Source: Kordia sp.
Lineage (GTDB): Bacteria > Bacteroidota > Bacteroidia > Flavobacteriales > Flavobacteriaceae
Direction: 5' to 3'
DNA length: 64,000 bases
Assembly (NCBI GenBank): GCA_002733415.1
Contig: NVVR01000015.1
Coordinates: 1-64,000, forward strand
The notes beneath the pieces are model-generated. The model saw only the letters and a program-made list of their open reading frames with translations, had not been told where the DNA came from and did no database searches. The position numbers and the translations under genes are program-made. Numbering within the stretch: position 1 is the first letter of the stretch; every line of letters begins with the position of its first letter. Below are positions 61,991 to 64,000 of the stretch, in pieces.

Positions 61991-62581
61991 ATGACACGTA
62001 TCCATATTTATAGCATGGTTTTTGCAGCTATTTTATTAAGCTCCTGTGCTTCTATACCAGCATCTACAACTACGCTAACACAAGAAATATTAAAAGAGTC
62101 ATTAGGAATGCACACACTTAATATTTCATTAATAAATCAGTTGTACGCCAATAGGAAAGAACAAATTAATAGTTTTATTACCAATACGTATACGCCTGCT
62201 TTATTGGATAATTTTTCTAAAAATTTACCTGATAGTCTTGATTATAAAAAAGAACTTCCGAACATTTTAAAAAGCATTGTTCCAGTTATTAATAAGAAAA
62301 AAGACTCTCTGCAATCTATATTGGATACTGAGCAAGGGTTGCTAATTACCAAACTTAATACAAATTACACTAACTTTAGTACTGCTGGAGCTTCACTTCA
62401 AAATTTAATTGATTCGGCAGTTAAACTGAAATTAGCAGAAAAATCAGTGATGGCTAGTGTACAGAGTTTAACCAACGACTCGGTTAATATTAGTAACACA
62501 GCAACTGAATTAGACAGCTTGTTAATCGACTCTGGAAATAGTTTTTCAAAGTTATTAGAAATCAGTTCAGCTTTAAAATAA
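61991..62581 (+). CDS. lipoprotein, helical, unknown (cluster gene 2)
   Basis: 196 residues. Lipobox LLSSC with Cys19. The mature protein is helical and rich in Ser, Thr, Asn and Leu (ITNTYTPALLDNFSKNLPDS; KKDSLQSILDTEQGLLITKL; SLQNLIDSAVKLKLAEKSVM), a likely extended bundle or coiled coil. Not recognised. Same strand as cluster gene 1 and separated from gene 3 by repeat R1 copy C. Confidence 0.65.
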   Translation: MTRIHIYSMVFAAILLSSCASIPASTTTLTQEILKESLGMHTLNISLINQLYANRKEQINSFITNTYTPALLDNFSKNLPDSLDYKKELPNILKSIVPVINKKKDSLQSILDTEQGLLITKLNTNYTNFSTAGASLQNLIDSAVKLKLAEKSVMASVQSLTNDSVNISNTATELDSLLIDSGNSFSKLLEISSALK

Positions 62582-62590
62582 AATCAATGT

Positions 62591-62669
62591 CCTCTGTGTA
62601 ATCACGCGAGGTATGAGTTAACAATAACATTTTTCAATCGAGGCAAGCCTCGGGGGATTAAACACAACA
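62591..62669 (+). repeat. intergenic repeat family R1, copy C
   Basis: CCTCTGTGTAATCACGCGAG, GTATGAGTTAACAATAAC, CAATCGAGGCAAGCCTCGGG, GGATTAAACACAAC. It ends 4 bases before the start codon of cluster gene 3, so it forms that gene's leader. Confidence 0.65.
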
Positions 62670-62673
62670 TCTT

Positions 62674-62943
62674 ATGCCATCAATAAACTGGAATGAACTT
62701 GCAGCGAAAGCTGAACAACAAACCGATACGCAATTTGCTACTCAAATAGCAAGCTTAACAAGTATGAGTACTACTGAAATTAGCGCTTTTATTCAAGAGA
62801 GTACTATTAGCAATGCCAATGCTTTAAAAGTGCTACAGGAAGTAAACAATGCAGCTAGTGCCAATACGCAAAAAGCAACCGCCATTTCAAATATTGAAAA
62901 TGGAGTTGGCTTTTTAATTAGTATTGTTTCTAAAATAGTATAA
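62674..62943 (+). CDS. small helical protein, unknown (cluster gene 3)
   Basis: 89 residues, no signal peptide. Ala/Thr/Ser-rich helices (WNELAAKAEQQTDTQFATQI; TEISAFIQESTISNANALKV) and a hydrophobic end (GVGFLISIVSKIV) that could bind a membrane. Not recognised. It starts 4 bases after repeat R1, with no visible ribosome-binding site apart from the repeat's GGGGGATT. Confidence 0.55.
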   Translation: MPSINWNELAAKAEQQTDTQFATQIASLTSMSTTEISAFIQESTISNANALKVLQEVNNAASANTQKATAISNIENGVGFLISIVSKIV

Positions 62944-62966
62944 TTACCTTAGAAAAGTAACGTTTT

Positions 62967-63040
62967 TGTCAAACTGAGCTTGTCGAAGTTTTTATAATAC
63001 TATTACGAAGTAAAAATATTTCGACAAGCTCAATATGACA
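62967..63040. repeat. palindromic REP-like element, second type
   Basis: Ends TGTCAAACTGAGCTTGTCGA and TCGACAAGCTCAATATGACA are inverted (17 of 20 match). The TCGACAAGCTCA core is a widespread Bacteroidota palindrome as I remember it. It sits between cluster gene 3 and the two-component genes and may act as their terminator. Confidence 0.75.
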
Positions 63041-63099
63041 GTAAAATTTATGTGCACGCTATCCCTTGTTTCATAAGAAGCGATAAGCCTTAAAATGAG

Positions 63100-63777
63100 T
63101 TAAAAACTCTCTTCCAAGGCAACTATTTTATGCTGAAAAGCAAACACGACTAAACCAGCTACATTTTTAGCTTCGGTTTTTAACAGCAAATTATTTCGGT
63201 GTCCTTCGACTGTTCGGGGGCTGATAAACAATTGCTCTGCAATTTCATTGGTGGTGCATTGCGCGCATATTAGTTTTAACACCTCAGCTTCACGCTTGGT
63301 TAAATACTCCAAATCAAAATAACTACGGGTAGTTTTTGCATCAGGATTTAACATGTTTTCCTGAATGACTTGCATGACATTCTCATTATAACAAAACCCT
63401 TTTGTAGCTACAGCATTTACAGTAGCGATCACTTCCTTTGGCGGCGTGTTTTTTGCCAAATAGGCTACTGCTCCAGTGGCAATCATATTACTTATAAAAG
63501 GTTTGCTATAGTAGCTGGTAATGGCAATTATTTTAATATTAGGATATTTCTTTTTAATTATTTTAGTAGTTTCTATCCCGTTTAAATTGGGCATTTTCAA
63601 ATCCATTAAAATAATTTCAGGTTGCTCATCACTGTTTTGTAATTGTGTTAACAAGTCAACACCATCGACTGCTTGTATGACAATATCAAAATTGGCTTCC
63701 TTATTTAGGATAAAGGAAATTCCTTGCCGAAACAATATTTCATCATCTGCAATGGCAATTTTTATCATCTCATTCAT
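63100..63777 (-). CDS. NarL/FixJ-type response regulator
   Basis: 225 residues. Receiver domain residues ~5-120: acidic pocket IADDE, phosphoacceptor Asp in LMDLKMPNLNG (residue ~57), Thr/Ser ITSYY and Lys in LAKNTPP. The C-terminal LuxR helix-turn-helix is LTKREAEVLKLICAQCTTNE, then EQLFISPRTVEGHRNN. It is the output partner of the adjacent histidine kinase and overlaps its 3' end by 8 bases. The target is unknown; the three-gene cluster beside it is convergent. Confidence 0.95.
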   Translation of the reverse strand: MNEMIKIAIADDEILFRQGISFILNKEANFDIVIQAVDGVDLLTQLQNSDEQPEIILMDLKMPNLNGIETTKIIKKKYPNIKIIAITSYYSKPFISNMIATGAVAYLAKNTPPKEVIATVNAVATKGFCYNENVMQVIQENMLNPDAKTTRSYFDLEYLTKREAEVLKLICAQCTTNEIAEQLFISPRTVEGHRNNLLLKTEAKNVAGLVVFAFQHKIVALEESF

Positions 63778-64000
63778 AACTGTTGTGATTTATATTAATT
63801 GTAAATGTGGCTCCTTCATTTAAGTTGCTCTTTATGTGCAATTCCCCATTTAAAATGGCAATCCTGCTTTTAATATTTTTCAACCCTAGGCCACTTTCCT
63901 TTAAGGCCTGTTTTACTAAAAATCCTTTTCCATTGTCCTTATACACCAACTGCATTACCCTATCGGCGTCATGCAATTCCAAACGGATTATAGTTGCTTT
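63770..64000 (-). CDS. sensor histidine kinase, C-terminal part, cut by the window end
   Basis: 76 codons of a HATPase domain. VYKDNGKGF is the N/G1-box region (DNGKG), GLGLKNIKSRIAILNGEL the G2 box, and EGATFTININ the last strand. It is the NarL-type (HisKA_3) kinase layout and runs off the right edge in frame. An in-frame TTG at 63982 is not a start. It overlaps the response regulator. Confidence 0.93.
   Translation of the reverse strand, partial: KATIIRLELHDADRVMQLVYKDNGKGFLVKQALKESGLGLKNIKSRIAILNGELHIKSNLNEGATFTININHNSYE

Noticed and set aside
1-64000. CRISPR array, restriction or toxin-antitoxin defence locus, prophage
   Set aside because: No regularly spaced direct repeats, no cas, methylase, toxin pair or structural phage genes seen. 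YraN has a nuclease-like fold but is a housekeeping protein.

Overview
The window looks like a chromosomal segment of a marine Flavobacteriaceae-type Bacteroidota. DNA is A+T-rich. Many intergenic regions carry the Bacteroidota promoter -7 element TAnnTTTG. Three secreted proteins end in type IX secretion (T9SS) sorting domains. The gene sets yicC-gmk-nadD, yceD-rpmF-fabH-accB-accC, a short-chain threonine dehydrogenase and a TonB receptor with a carboxypeptidase-like N-terminal domain all fit that group. The first ~400 bases do not fit: they are G+C-rich and code for the middle of a short-chain dehydrogenase that stops where an A+T-rich, start-less acetyltransferase gene begins. This is best read as a chimeric contig end or a very recent junction.

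Layout. 0.4-4.4 kb: acetyltransferase fragment, DUF1761 membrane protein, yicC-gmk-nadD. 4.4-12.6 kb: accessory stretch with small secreted or membrane proteins, a membrane-bound LuxR-type regulator, a PLP enzyme, a frameshifted YCII-like gene, a retinol-saturase-like oxidoreductase and several families of short intergenic repeats. 12.9-15.7 kb: gpsA, a sodium:solute symporter and a hypothetical protein. 15.7-22.9 kb: a complete transition-metal (probably Mn) module: a TonB-dependent receptor divergent from mntR plus a four-gene ABC importer, with a DtxR/MntR-like operator between them. 23-29.3 kb: a small CTERM-like peptide, ribE, pdxA, yceD-rpmF, fabH, accB, accC. 29.3-34.2 kb: a decayed IS110-type transposase with a MITE-like insert, DoxX-like protein, serine hydrolase, AraC regulator, HbpS/GlcG-like protein and an aquaporin pseudogene. 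34.2-45.3 kb: ACT-domain protein, cysteine-cluster protein, large zinc metalloprotease, an IS OrfA remnant, metG, ldcA, yraN and tdh. 45.4-56.3 kb: lipoprotein, NTF2-like protein, a giant BNR-repeat T9SS protein, cyclase, DUF4230, YjbR, M28 peptidase, a broken secreted-protein gene and a BlaR1-BlaI pair. 56.8-64 kb: dipeptidase, tRNA-Leu(TAG), TerB-like protein, T9SS type B protein, an unrecognised three-gene cluster and a NarL-type two-component system cut by the window end.

How genes work together. The metal module is the clearest system: outer-membrane receptor, periplasmic lipoprotein, ATPase and two permeases that each carry a winged-helix-like C-terminal tail, all next to their likely repressor. 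BlaI operators sit exactly on both promoter elements of blaI-blaR1. accB-accC, fabH and rpmF form a lipid and ribosome housekeeping block.

Four -1 shifts in or next to A/T runs interrupt three genes. Two of those genes also carry in-frame stops, so true decay and sequencing error cannot be separated from this sequence alone. No CRISPR array, phage or recognisable defence system was found. The best candidate for an undescribed module is the membrane protein-lipoprotein-small protein cluster at 61.2-62.9 kb.
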